From: Verrucomicrobiia bacterium
Lineage (GTDB): Bacteria; Verrucomicrobiota; Verrucomicrobiia; Verrucomicrobiales; DEV007
Assembly (NCBI GenBank): GCA_030425385.1
Contig: JAUIAH010000044.1
Location: 1 to 61,010 of the forward strand
DNA length: 61,010 nucleotides
Direction: 5' to 3'
The notes under the pieces are model-generated. The model made no database searches. It had not been told where the DNA came from and saw nothing but the letters and a program-made list of their open reading frames with translations. This document shows, piece by piece, positions 26,836-36,800 of the stretch (within the stretch, counting starts at the first letter, position 1; every line of letters starts with the position of its first letter). Position numbers and translations under genes: made by a program.

Positions 26836-28431
26836 CTAGCCACCAAACTGAAACGTGTCTTTGTCAGGCGAATCGCCAAGTATCAAGGTGACGTTTCCAT
26901 CATTGTGCGCAATGTGATTGAGCGCATGATAGACATCCTCTACTGTCGGCGCTTGCGGCTCACCTTTCGGCGTCTCATGGGATTTGACGTGAGGAAGCAC
27001 CTCGGCAGCCGTGAGAGCGCGACCCGATTCCCTCAACTGTTCTCGTGCTTGGTTCATGAAATCGAGGAACGCCTCCGCCGCTTTCTTGCCGGCTTCGACG
27101 CCAGGCTGATGATAGGCATTGATGCCGATAAGGAAGGCGTAGTAGCCAACCGCCCGCTCATACAAAGCGATGAGCGCGCCAAGAGACGTTGCATCGATCT
27201 GAGGCAAACTAATGGTCATGCTAGGACGCCCTTTCTCCGCAAGCGCCTTGCGCGTGCCCCTCAGAAATCCCTGCAGATAATCACCAGCCGTGTCTTGGTG
27301 CTGGCTGCCGTCCGTGAATTGCCGCCTCACCTCGATAAACGTGGCGAAGAAGTTATTCACCCCATCACGAAGCTGCTGCACGTAAGCATGCTGATCCGTA
27401 GAACCCTTATTGCCATACACAGCGATTCCTTGCTCGACCACGTTGCCTTCGAGGTCATGCTCCTTGCCCAAGGACTCCATGATCAGTTGCTGCAAATACT
27501 TCGCCATGAGCGCGAGTCGGTCTTTGTAAGGGAGAATGACCATGTCTTTGCTCCCCTTTCCTTCTCCTGCATGGTGCCACATCAGCGCCATCAACATCGC
27601 TGCATTGTTAGGCGTAAACGTGCTGCGCGTGTGGAGATCCATGAGGCGCGCGCCCTCGAGGAAGGCATCGATATCCAAGCCTTGCAAAGCCATGGGGAGC
27701 AATCCCACCACACTGGTCACCGAGGTGCGTCCCCCCACCCAATCGGTCATGGGAAAACGCGCTTTCCACCCTTCACCCTCGGCTTTCTTATCTAACAAGC
27801 TTCCGACTCCCGTCACCGCCACGGCATGCTCCGCAAAGGCCACTCCCGCCTCCTGATAAGCCTCAGCGGCAGCGTGCATGCCGTTAGCCGTCTCCTTCGT
27901 CCCGCCCGATTTCGAAATGACCAGCGTGAGTGTCTTGCCCAAGGGGAGTCCACCCAACACGCGCGCGAATCCATCAGGATCCGTGTTGTCGAGAAAGGCG
28001 ACCGCGAGTTTGTCTTCGGAAGATCCTAACGCATCCGCGACTAATTGAGGGCCAAGGGCGGAACCCCCAATACCCACGACCAGAAGGTGCGTGTAGGCCC
28101 CTGACGCATGGATCTCACTGGCAAATTGACGAATGCGAGCGCACGTCTCCGTGACATATTGGCGAATGGTCCCCTCGTCGGCTTCTTGGTCCTTGAAATC
28201 AGGCGCCTCTTCGCCCGCCCGCAGCCAGTAGTGACCCACTCGGCGGCCTTCCTCGGGATTCTTCTCTTCACCGGCCTCCAACGCGGCCATTTCTCGATAA
28301 GCCTCCGCGCAACGCTCTTCAAAGCGCTCAAGAAAGTCATCTGGACTACCCATGAGGCTATAATCCAAGTGAATGCCGAGATCCGTGTAGCGGACGAGCT
28401 GCCGGTCAAACTGTTGCCAAGTGGAGGTCAT
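26836..28431 (-). CDS. pgi: Glucose-6-phosphate isomerase
   Basis: A 531-aa cytosolic enzyme that interconverts glucose 6-phosphate and fructose 6-phosphate. Signatures: [18 protein letters not shown] (sugar-phosphate site), [30 protein letters not shown], and [16 protein letters not shown] with catalytic-site residues. The C-terminal helix [10 protein letters not shown] matches the larger bacterial isoform common outside Gammaproteobacteria. It lies directly before glnD on the same strand. Central sugar-phosphate supply also feeds nucleotide-sugar synthesis for the glycan loci, but linkage is not implied by position. Confidence 0.95.
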   Translation of the reverse strand: MTSTWQQFDRQLVRYTDLGIHLDYSLMGSPDDFLERFEERCAEAYREMAALEAGEEKNPEEGRRVGHYWLRAGEEAPDFKDQEADEGTIRQYVTETCARIRQFASEIHASGAYTHLLVVGIGGSALGPQLVADALGSSEDKLAVAFLDNTDPDGFARVLGGLPLGKTLTLVISKSGGTKETANGMHAAAEAYQEAGVAFAEHAVAVTGVGSLLDKKAEGEGWKARFPMTDWVGGRTSVTSVVGLLPMALQGLDIDAFLEGARLMDLHTRSTFTPNNAAMLMALMWHHAGEGKGSKDMVILPYKDRLALMAKYLQQLIMESLGKEHDLEGNVVEQGIAVYGNKGSTDQHAYVQQLRDGVNNFFATFIEVRRQFTDGSQHQDTAGDYLQGFLRGTRKALAEKGRPSMTISLPQIDATSLGALIALYERAVGYYAFLIGINAYHQPGVEAGKKAAEAFLDFMNQAREQLRESGRALTAAEVLPHVKSHETPKGEPQAPTVEDVYHALNHIAHNDGNVTLILGDSPDKDTFQFGG

Positions 28432-28473
28432 GGTTGCCGTTCCTTAGCAGACCCTCGCATGGAGAGCAAACGG

Positions 28474-29340
28474 TCACTCCTCCGGGGACACCGTCCACCG
28501 CCCATCCACATCCATCACATGACGGTGCACTCGCACGCCCCCATCCTTGATCACCAATTCGGCAATGCCCTGCCCCAAGGGAAAGGTCGCGCTCGTGAGC
28601 ATGGGCGCGCCGACATTCACCGTCACCACCTTCGCTGCGTTAGGCGGCACCCAGCGCCAGGGCCAATGGATATGCCCATGCAGATAGACGATGGCACGCC
28701 CGCTCTCGGCCAACACCCGGGTCAAAGCTTCCTTATCTTGCAAGCCATGCCCTTCTGCCTCTTCAGGGAGGTCAGGAGGAGTTCCAATAGGATAATGACA
28801 GAGCACGAGCACGCATTCCGATTGCGGAAGGGTCGCCAAAGCCTTGGCCAAGCAGTCCAGCTGCTGCTCGCCAAGCACCCCACTGGCATTGAACGGGTTG
28901 GGCCGGGTGGGATCGAGCCCCAGCACCGTCACGCCCTCACCAAGGGACCACCTTGCCGGCCACGATGTGGCTGTCCATGGCGCCAGAGCGTCTTCAAAGA
29001 GGCGCCGGCGATGAGCCTGATAGGTATAACGATCGTGATTTCCGGGAACCACGTAGGCCCCTAATCGCGGCGCCGCGGTCCGCACCAGGCCCTCCCACGC
29101 TTCCCGCGCCTGTGCGAACTCCCCCGGCAACGCCGTCGTGGTGAAATCACCAGATCCTAACAAGACGTCAGGAGCCAATTCCTCCACGCGGGCTGCGATT
29201 CGCGGCCAGAGCGACGGCTGGAAATGCCGTCGCCGATGAAACCATAGATTGCACTGACCCAGAAGACGCTTCGAGAACAGCTGCCAGGGCCAGACGCCTA
29301 ACTGAAAGAAATGGAGATCTCCGAGGACAACGAGGCGCAC
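28474..29340 (-). CDS. Calcineurin-like metallophosphoesterase
   Basis: A 288-aa protein containing all the metal-binding motifs in order: GDLHF (N-terminal), GSGDFTT, PGNHDRY, LCHYPI and GHIHWPW. The family hydrolyses phosphomono- or diesters with a dinuclear metal centre. The substrate is not predictable. There is no signal peptide, so it should act in the cytosol. It sits between galM (6 nt away) and pgi on the same strand, suggesting one operon. Confidence 0.9.
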   Translation of the reverse strand: MRLVVLGDLHFFQLGVWPWQLFSKRLLGQCNLWFHRRRHFQPSLWPRIAARVEELAPDVLLGSGDFTTTALPGEFAQAREAWEGLVRTAAPRLGAYVVPGNHDRYTYQAHRRRLFEDALAPWTATSWPARWSLGEGVTVLGLDPTRPNPFNASGVLGEQQLDCLAKALATLPQSECVLVLCHYPIGTPPDLPEEAEGHGLQDKEALTRVLAESGRAIVYLHGHIHWPWRWVPPNAAKVVTVNVGAPMLTSATFPLGQGIAELVIKDGGVRVHRHVMDVDGRWTVSPEE

Positions 29341-29346
29341 CGTTGC

Positions 29347-30489
29347 CTACTGGGTAGAGAACTGATAGACAGTCGTCTTGGTGTAGGTCTCTCCAGGACG
29401 GAGGACGGCCGAAGGAAAGGAAGCTTGGTTTGGCGTGTCTGGATGCCGCTGACATTCCAGGCAGAACCCTTGGCGATGTTGATAGGTCACGCCATCTTTC
29501 CCTTCGAAAGAGCCGTCGAGGAAGTTGCCAATGTAAAGCTGCACCCCGTGATCATCAGATTGCATCTCCATCACCCGACCACTGGGAGCATGCACGACGC
29601 GTGCGACAGGACGTAAGGTGCCCGCCTCTCCATTGATGACAAAGTTATGGTCGTATCCCTTGCCATAAGTGAGTTGTTGATTCTCTGCATCCACTCGCGC
29701 TCCGATGGCATGCGGTTTGGTGAAATCAAAGGGTGTGCCTGCCACTTTGCGGATCTCCCCGGTGGGAATGGCAGTCGCGTCTGTGGGCGTGAATGCATCG
29801 CAATGCAGCTGGAGGTCATGATCGAGGATCGTCTTACCACTGTCATGCCCCGCAAGATTGAAATAGCCGTGATGGGTGAGGTTCAACACCGTTGGCTTAT
29901 CCGTCGTGGCTTTGTAAGTGATCTTCAGGGCGTTGTCTTTCGTCACGCTGTAAGTGACGACGCTCGTGAGCTCGCCCGGGTAGCCTTCCTCTCCATCAGG
30001 TGACACATAGGTGAGCGTGAGGGTCGGATCACCATCTTTCACGGCCGCCTCAGCCTTCCAGACCTTCTTGTTGAAACCCACATTCCCGCCATGCAAATGA
30101 TTGGGATCATTGTTTGTCGCCAACGTGTAGGTCTTCTCGTCCAACGTGAACTTCCCATTGGCTATACGATTGGCATAACGTCCTGTGATGCATCCAAAGT
30201 ATGGACTATCATTGATGTATGAATCCACGTCTTTGCACCCCAGAACGATATCCGCCATCTTGCCGTCTTTGTCTGCCACATGAAGTCGACGAACGATGCC
30301 ACCCAGGTCGAGAATCTCCGCACTCATGCCGTGCGCGTTCGTGAGGGTGTACGCGGTGACCGCTTGGCCATTGAGTTCGCCAAAAGGCTTTTGTGAGATG
30401 GGATCGGCAGCGTGAGAAAGAGCCATGGTTAGTAAGAGTGTGCTGGTAAGAATCGGAAGGCGTGCATTCATCCCCATCGCATAGGGCAT
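29347..30489 (-). CDS. galM: Secreted aldose 1-epimerase (galactose mutarotase)
   Basis: About 380 aa with an export signal (LPILTSTLLLTMALSHA, cleavage after AHA-like residues). The epimerase features are GGIVRRLHVADKDG, TGRYANRIANGKFTLD, NDPNHLHGGNVGFNK (catalytic His), LTHHGYFNLAGH (second His) and a C-terminal region with FCLECQRHPDTPNQASFP containing the catalytic Glu. It interconverts alpha and beta anomers of free hexoses, here probably in the periplasm. The start could be ATG 30489, 30477 or 30471; all keep the signal peptide. It precedes the phosphoesterase gene by 6 nt. Confidence 0.93.
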   Translation of the reverse strand: MPYAMGMNARLPILTSTLLLTMALSHAADPISQKPFGELNGQAVTAYTLTNAHGMSAEILDLGGIVRRLHVADKDGKMADIVLGCKDVDSYINDSPYFGCITGRYANRIANGKFTLDEKTYTLATNNDPNHLHGGNVGFNKKVWKAEAAVKDGDPTLTLTYVSPDGEEGYPGELTSVVTYSVTKDNALKITYKATTDKPTVLNLTHHGYFNLAGHDSGKTILDHDLQLHCDAFTPTDATAIPTGEIRKVAGTPFDFTKPHAIGARVDAENQQLTYGKGYDHNFVINGEAGTLRPVARVVHAPSGRVMEMQSDDHGVQLYIGNFLDGSFEGKDGVTYQHRQGFCLECQRHPDTPNQASFPSAVLRPGETYTKTTVYQFSTQ

Positions 30490-30528
30490 CGCCCTTCAGG
30501 CGTCAAGACTCCCGCCCTGGAGAAAGGA

Positions 30529-32967
30529 TCACAGATCATCAGCGGCCTCATCCGCCACCATGGTCGGCTCATTGCGATCGGCAGAAGGCGCTTTGATCAC
30601 CATCACCAACTCGTCCTGACGCCATTCCAGAAGCTCCAAGGCACGCGCGGTCACCTCCTCATCTGCCTTGCCTACCCGATAGACGATATTGTGATAGGGA
30701 GAGGACCCGTTCACGCCCTTCTGCAGCAGTTCCACGATCGCGGTGGGGTCCTTGACGCCGCCCAGCGCCTTCGCCCCCGCCCGTAGCGCTTCGGCATACT
30801 GATGTTCCACCTGACGCGCAAGTTGCCGCGCACGCATCTCTTCCGGCGTCATCAACGCAGGCGTGTGGTTTGTAGGCTCTTTCTGAAAGGCTTCCGCCAA
30901 CTGCACCAGCTTAGATTTCAACACCGTGGAAGAATTGTTCGCCCAGCGGTTGGGCACCGCGAGGGACACCTCGGCGATCTCACCCTGTGTGGACACCACC
31001 ACGCGATTCAGGTCCTGCTCCGCCTCCCGAAACTGAGGGGCGTGCGTGCCCAAGGCCGCCATCACTTCTTGGAATTTGCCTTTGGCGCTTTCGCTCCATG
31101 CCTTGGAGAATCGCTCTGCCTCTCCTGCGGTGGCAAATTGAAGATGACTTTGGACGTGAAGCGCATTGCCGATACTCACGAAGAACTCGCCATCATCCGA
31201 TTCCGCTGAGCGCAACCACCCCATCATACGGTCAATATGACTCGCATAGGCATTGGGTAGCGCCGCCTTGACATGCGCGAGAGCGCCCTGACGATGATAC
31301 CAACCGAACCATTCTTGCCCCGACGGGACTAGCTGCTTGAGAGCACTTTCTTTCTCGATCGAGATCGTCGTCGGATCCGTGATCGCACGGACCAAGCGCA
31401 TGGTGATGTTAGGATCTCCCAGAACGACCAATTTCGGATTGATCACCGCGAAACGAATAGCGCGGCTCTTCCCAATAAAACCCTCACTAACAGACAACGC
31501 ACCCACCCGCTCCGAGGTCAGGATACCACGCCCGAGATCGCGCATCAGGGTCTGGCGATTCAGATCCGTCGTGAGTGAGACCATGGTGACAAATTCGCCG
31601 CTGTCATCGAGCGCCACCGTGACCCGCTCCAACTCCGAAAGACGCAGCGACGTCGCCGCCGTCTTGAGAAGCGCCTCGATTTCCCCGACAGTCTTCCACT
31701 CTTCATCGACCGCCCATTTGCGATAGTGGCCAACGACCCGTTTCGCATCAAACGTAAGGACAAAGTTAGGCTCAGTCGCCGCCACCGCGGCGAAATTCTC
31801 AAGGTGTCCTGAACTCCGCTTGATCCCTAACAGTTTTAAATATTTGTCAACGTAGGGCTGCCCTTCGGTTGCCAGATAGGCGCCAGCGGCGGCAAAGATC
31901 AGACAGCAGAAGAGGGCAATCTTGTGCCAGGGAATGAGATCATACTTGGGCTTGGACTTTTGCCTTCCCAGCCGTGTGGCCACCGGATCGTCCGAAGCCT
32001 TGCTGCGCACCTTGGTCTTGCTCGTCTGTTTCCGAGGTTTCTTCTTCTGAGAGCGTCGACTGGTGGATTCATCGACAGTGCTGGCTTTGGGGACGGACGG
32101 AGGTGGCGCGGTGGGGCGCTTGCGATTGATCAGCGAGCCAATGGGATTGATGTCCTGGCTCGGGAGTTCGGCTTCTGCCACGGCTCCCGATTTCTCTGCT
32201 TCGGTGATATCCGGAATGGCCGGAATTTCCACATCCACGGGATCCGTCGGAGACGCATCACCTGAATCCTGAAACACACTCGCGAGATCTTTCTCAGAAT
32301 CGCTCTCATCGCCACCGAAGATCGCCGAGACATCGACCGCCTCTTCCACCGGTTTCTCCACTTTTGGAGGGGTCGTCTCGGGCTGTGGCACCGCCTGATT
32401 CCTTGCGGCTGCCGCAAGCGACCCGTTGGAATCGAAAGGCGTCCTCACTTGACGCGTCGTTTCCGTGGCAGGATCAGGCCGCGCGTTGCCATCGGGAACG
32501 GGCACCGGTTGGGTGATGGGTCGCGGCGGTGCTCCCTCTCCAAAGGGATTCTCCTTCAAAGCGGAGAAGCCCGTCAGCGTCTCGGTAACGCGCTCGGTCT
32601 GCCCACTAACACGCGCGCTTACCGTCGTCGGCTGCGTGGCCGGTTTCGACGCCGGAAGGCCTGAGGATCGCGCGTAGGGCGACTCTTGCCCACTAGGATT
32701 CGAGTAGATGAGCATCAACTGCCCCACCTGAATCCGGTCCCCATCCCCGATCGTCGCCTTGCGGACATCGTTGCCATTCACCGTCGTCGCCGCCTGCCCC
32801 GTGGATTCCAAGACGGTACGCACGCCTTCGCGCCGCAACGTGAAGTGATGCGGGGCTACCCCAAAGCCTTCTTGGATCACGATCTCGTTATCCGAAGCGG
32901 TCCCAAATCGGCTTGGGAAACTTCGAAATTCGAGTAGGTGACCTCCGGTGGAGATGAAACAGGGCAT
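30529..32967 (-). CDS. FHA-domain transmembrane protein
   Basis: About 812 aa. An FHA phosphothreonine-binding domain occupies residues 10-95 (SRFGTASDNEIVI, VAPHHFTLRREG, STGQAATTVNGNDV). Next comes a Pro/Thr-rich linker of about 240 residues with the short motifs NPFGEG and VDVSAIFGGDES, a lysine-rich patch near residue 310, and one membrane helix (IALFCCLIFAAAGAYLATEG, about residues 350-370). The remaining 440 residues are probably periplasmic, with LTFDAKRVVGHYRKW resembling an inhibitor-like or DUF3352-type fold. This layout suggests a sensor or scaffold reading Ser/Thr phosphorylation inside. ATG at 32967 begins the FHA fold; the upstream extension is not conserved-looking. Confidence 0.78.
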   Translation of the reverse strand: MPCFISTGGHLLEFRSFPSRFGTASDNEIVIQEGFGVAPHHFTLRREGVRTVLESTGQAATTVNGNDVRKATIGDGDRIQVGQLMLIYSNPSGQESPYARSSGLPASKPATQPTTVSARVSGQTERVTETLTGFSALKENPFGEGAPPRPITQPVPVPDGNARPDPATETTRQVRTPFDSNGSLAAAARNQAVPQPETTPPKVEKPVEEAVDVSAIFGGDESDSEKDLASVFQDSGDASPTDPVDVEIPAIPDITEAEKSGAVAEAELPSQDINPIGSLINRKRPTAPPPSVPKASTVDESTSRRSQKKKPRKQTSKTKVRSKASDDPVATRLGRQKSKPKYDLIPWHKIALFCCLIFAAAGAYLATEGQPYVDKYLKLLGIKRSSGHLENFAAVAATEPNFVLTFDAKRVVGHYRKWAVDEEWKTVGEIEALLKTAATSLRLSELERVTVALDDSGEFVTMVSLTTDLNRQTLMRDLGRGILTSERVGALSVSEGFIGKSRAIRFAVINPKLVVLGDPNITMRLVRAITDPTTISIEKESALKQLVPSGQEWFGWYHRQGALAHVKAALPNAYASHIDRMMGWLRSAESDDGEFFVSIGNALHVQSHLQFATAGEAERFSKAWSESAKGKFQEVMAALGTHAPQFREAEQDLNRVVVSTQGEIAEVSLAVPNRWANNSSTVLKSKLVQLAEAFQKEPTNHTPALMTPEEMRARQLARQVEHQYAEALRAGAKALGGVKDPTAIVELLQKGVNGSSPYHNIVYRVGKADEEVTARALELLEWRQDELVMVIKAPSADRNEPTMVADEAADDL

Positions 32968-33081
32968 GAATCGTAGTCTCCTACAATTTTTATAAATACC
33001 ATATTTAAGCAAGTAGAATGTTAAGAAACCTTGGGAAAAGGTGACTTCCGGTTGAATGGCACTTCTCTCGCAAGAAACCTC

Positions 33082-33110
33082 TTGAAATGGGCCTACCCAC
33101 GGCCATCCTA
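33082..33110 (+). promoter_or_regulatory. Possible promoter of the tRNA-Thr gene
   Basis: TTGAAA at 33082-33087 is followed after 17 nt by a weak -10-like ATCCTA at 33105-33110, ending 24 nt before the tRNA. The -35 is good and the -10 poor. Spacing is right for a sigma-70 promoter of a stable RNA. Confidence 0.35.
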
Positions 33111-33134
33111 CGCCCTCCTCAGGAAGGAATCCTA

Positions 33135-33210
33135 GCCAGCTTAGCTCAGTTGGTAGAGCAACTGATTTGTAATCAGTCGGTCGTCGGTTCGAGTCCGACA
33201 GCTGGCTCCA
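33135..33210 (+). tRNA. tRNA-Thr (anticodon TGT)
   Basis: A complete 76-nt cloverleaf including encoded CCA. The acceptor stem GCCAGCT pairs with AGCTGGC and the discriminator base is T. The D-arm is GCTC-AGTTGGTA-GAGC. The anticodon arm ACTGA-TTTGTAA-TCAGT gives anticodon TGT, reading ACA and ACG. The T-arm is GTCGG-TTCGAGT-CCGAC. No intron or insertion. The gene lies 18 nt upstream of the Ala-rich ORF and could share its transcript. Confidence 0.98.
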
Positions 33211-33227
33211 TTCTCCCTCAGGGAGTT

Positions 33228-33872
33228 ATGGCCATACCGGATTCCGTTCTCATCAATCAATCACCAGCATCCATGGAGCGCATCCCGTCTGAAGAGGACC
33301 TCTCGAAACTGCCACACTGGGCTCAAGTAGCCTTTGCTGCCCGCTGCGCTCGTCGCGTCTTGCCTATCTATGATGCCGTCGCGAAGGCCGGCGACTACTG
33401 GCGTGAAGCCGTACCGGCGGCTGTGCAGATCGCGGAACAAAGCGCCGCGAATGGCGCTGTGGCGGATCCAGACGACGATCCCGCGGCCGCAGCTGCAGCA
33501 GCGGCAGCCGTGGCGGGGACCTATCCAGCCAACTATGCCGCCATGGCAGCCTCAGATGCCGTCGCCGCTGCGTATGCCGACAATGGGGCCCACTTTGCCC
33601 AAGCCGCTGCCGTAGCCTCCTTCAATGCCATGGATGCCGCTGCCGACCCAACTGCTTTCGCCGAAGGCTTTCGCGACGACGCAGCCTATCAATGCGCTCA
33701 AACCGCCGCCGAACAACTCAAGGTTGCCACGGCAGATGATTTCAAGATACTCGCGGACAATGCGTCACAATGGACGGACGCGTCGACGTTCTCTCCTGAT
33801 CTCTTTGAGCCGCTTGGCGACCCCGATCTCTATGCCGAGGAATTCGCCCTCAGGCGATATCATCGGAAATAG
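33228..33872 (+). CDS. Alanine-rich hypothetical protein next to tRNA-Thr
   Basis: 214 aa, acidic and very alanine-rich in the middle (DDDPAAAAAAAAAVAGTYPANYAAMAASDAVAAAYADNGAHFAQAAAVASF). It has no signal peptide, membrane helix or recognised domain. Regular Ala spacing suggests a bundle of long helices. A GGGAG ribosome-binding site stands 2 nt before the TT-ATG at 33228, which decides the start; the open frame extends upstream through the tRNA and is not coding there. It is convergent with the FG-GAP lipoprotein gene. Function unknown. Confidence 0.7.
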   Translation: MAIPDSVLINQSPASMERIPSEEDLSKLPHWAQVAFAARCARRVLPIYDAVAKAGDYWREAVPAAVQIAEQSAANGAVADPDDDPAAAAAAAAAVAGTYPANYAAMAASDAVAAAYADNGAHFAQAAAVASFNAMDAAADPTAFAEGFRDDAAYQCAQTAAEQLKVATADDFKILADNASQWTDASTFSPDLFEPLGDPDLYAEEFALRRYHRK

Positions 33873-33897
33873 GGCCCTTCTGCTCTAACAAACTAAG

Positions 33898-36800
33898 CTA
33901 AGCATCAGGCTGCTCAATGAGCACGGTTCCTTCACTCGTAAAGGGGGTTTCCGAGGTAGAACCATCGGGCCAACGCACCGTCACCTTCGTGATCGGATCG
34001 GCCTTCGGGTTTCCGAAGAAGATGCGATTGCTCGATTGCGAGAGGTAGCCCCCGCCCGCGGCCACTTCTGCGGTTTGGGTGTGACCACTCTGGGAATGCA
34101 CGGTGATTCGACCACCAATCCCCCGCGAATTTCCTCCCCGTCCTCGAATGACAATTGCCATACCAGGATGTTCCTCGTCTTGAATGAGATTCTGATAGAG
34201 TCTAGGCGGCCCATTGTTGGCTGAAATCGCGAAGTCTACCCGTGAATCCCCATTGAAATCGATGGTTGCTGCACCCTTCGCATCCGCAGCCACGGCGATC
34301 CCGCTTTCGTTCGGCCACAATGGGCGAAAGCCACCCCTGCCATCTCCTAACATCAGCACCGATAATCCTCCCACCATCTTCCCAGTCTCACGCTGCGGCG
34401 TGTAGAAATTCTGGGCAATGAAGAGGTCCGCATGCCCGTCTCCATTGACCTCCGTTAGGATGACTCCGAATCCTGGGGCAATCTGGGCCAAAGGAGGCAG
34501 AGCTTTCAGGGTGAAGGAGCCTGTCCCATCATTGATGAGCAAGGCCGTGTCCAAGGTGTTCGCCTCGAAGACTTTCGCATTCTCCAAAGCCGTTGGTGTA
34601 TAGATTTCCGTTAGGGAAGCGGAGGCGAAGTCATGATAGGTCGGAAATTTATTCCGGATGAATGGCATGGCATTCTGCGAGCAACTCTTCCCTCGCACAG
34701 GCAAGAGCCCTCCCTCTTTCACTTTAGCCTCGATGATCTGCGGTGCTTGCCCTTCCTCGAACGTCCCATAATAGATCCGACTGGGATGGTCTGATGTGGG
34801 ATGGTACTTAGTGTTGTGCCCGAAATTCGTGGCTACGTAATCGATATCGCCATCGCCATCCAGATCCCGACCTGCGATCCCATTCCACCAACCGAGATAG
34901 TTTGCCAGACCCGATCGGGTGGTTGCCTCCTCCAAGACGCCGTCTCTGTTCAGGAACGTGTGGATGGGTCCCCACTCGGTGGTGACGAGGAGATCGATCC
35001 AGCCATCACCATTCACATCTGACCACAACACACTCGTTACCATGCCTAACGTTCGCAAATCGGGAGCCATCGCATCTGTAGCGTCCACGAACTTGGGCTG
35101 ATCCATCGTCACCGTATCATTCCGCAACAAGACGGATCCTGGACTCAGCGGATACTGATTAGCACGGACGCGCCCGCCTATCACAATATCCAAATCTCCA
35201 TCTCTATCGACATCTGCTGCCGCAGCCGCCCCCCCACTGAAACGCAAGTCAGGCAAGGCATCTAGGTCTTTCTCGAAATGCCCTTTCTTACGCTGCACAT
35301 AGAGCCGATCACGCAGCAACGGGGATGATTCCTCCGCATGCTCCACCCCGCCACTGACGACAAACCAATCCAAGTCCTCATCATTGTCCACATCGATGAG
35401 CAACGGTGTCATGTCCTCACACATCTTCTCCAATTCTGCGACTCGGAGATTTCCCCATACCACGTCGTCGCCCACACTGAAATGGGCGTGCGGCACTTCG
35501 CCCCGAGCGGCCCCTACAACAAAGTCGTCCCTCCCATTCCCTTGCAAATCACCCACCGCGATCCCAGGGCCTAACTGTGATAGCTTGTTAGGCAAGAGAG
35601 GCTGCTTCGCGAAGTCATCGTAGAGCGTCTCGGTGTGTTTGGCCACCTTAGCATTGCGCAAGGGTTCAAAGAGAGGCTTCACTTCCGGTTGGTGCACCTT
35701 CACAGAAGTCGTCGACTCCGCAATCCGCAGGTGCCGGTTTCCTTCGACACCTGTCAGGACTTGGACAATACCAGACGGCCACGCTACAGTGATCTCGTCG
35801 ATCATGGGCTGATCCCCGAGACCAAAGTGGAGCACTGGCTCGTTCGAAGAAAGGTAGCCCGAGGCAGGGCTGAGCGTTCGCGTCTGTGTGAGCGATCCCT
35901 GTCGCACCGTAACGGTTGTTCCCAAGCCATGGCGATTGCTTTCCGTTCCTCGTAAAGAAATCACAAGGCGTGCCTGTCCCGAACCGCGATTCCGATAAAG
36001 TGCAATCGGCTCATCCAAGTGCCCCACCACCAAATCGAGATTCCCATCCAGGTCGAAATCCGCCCAGGCCGCGGAATAGCTCATCCCTTCGTGATCCAAC
36101 CCCCACTCTTTCGCGACCTGATGAAAGTGATAGCCGTCGTCATTGTGAAAGGCCATGTTCGTGGCTTTGCTGCGGGGTTGATCCTTGAGAAAGGACCATT
36201 CCTCGCGCCCCGCAAAGTTCCCCTGATCCATACCCAAATCCGCATTGGTGAGTTCGGCTGTCATCCCATTCGTGATGAAGACATCCGGGAGCCTATCATT
36301 ATCAAAGTCCGCTAGCTTCACAGCCCAGGACCAGTCAGAACTAGCCAGCCCACTCAGGTGCGCAGACTCCAGGAAGCGTCCCGTGCCGCTGTTGAGGAAA
36401 TAGGCGTTGCGCATGAGCTGACGCGGCTCCGCATGATCCATGAAATACGTGTGCCGCGACATGTCCCCCATGTTGAGCTTCTGCTTGTAGTGAGTGGTGG
36501 ATGACATGTCCAATGCGACCAGATCCACCAAGCCATCGTTGTTCATGTCCATGGCGTCCGTCCCCATGGAGAACCACGGCGTGTGCGGCACCACCATGCG
36601 GATAACATCTTTGAAAGTGCCATCTCCTTGGTTCTGATAGAGCCGATCAGGGTCTTGGAAATCATTGGCCACATAGAGGTCGAGATCGCCATCGTGATCA
36701 TAATCGAGCCAGGCGGCAGAGAGTCCATAGTGCTCCCCAGTGATTCCTGCCGCCTCACTGACATCCTCAAAAACGCCCGATCCATCGTTACGAAAGAGCC

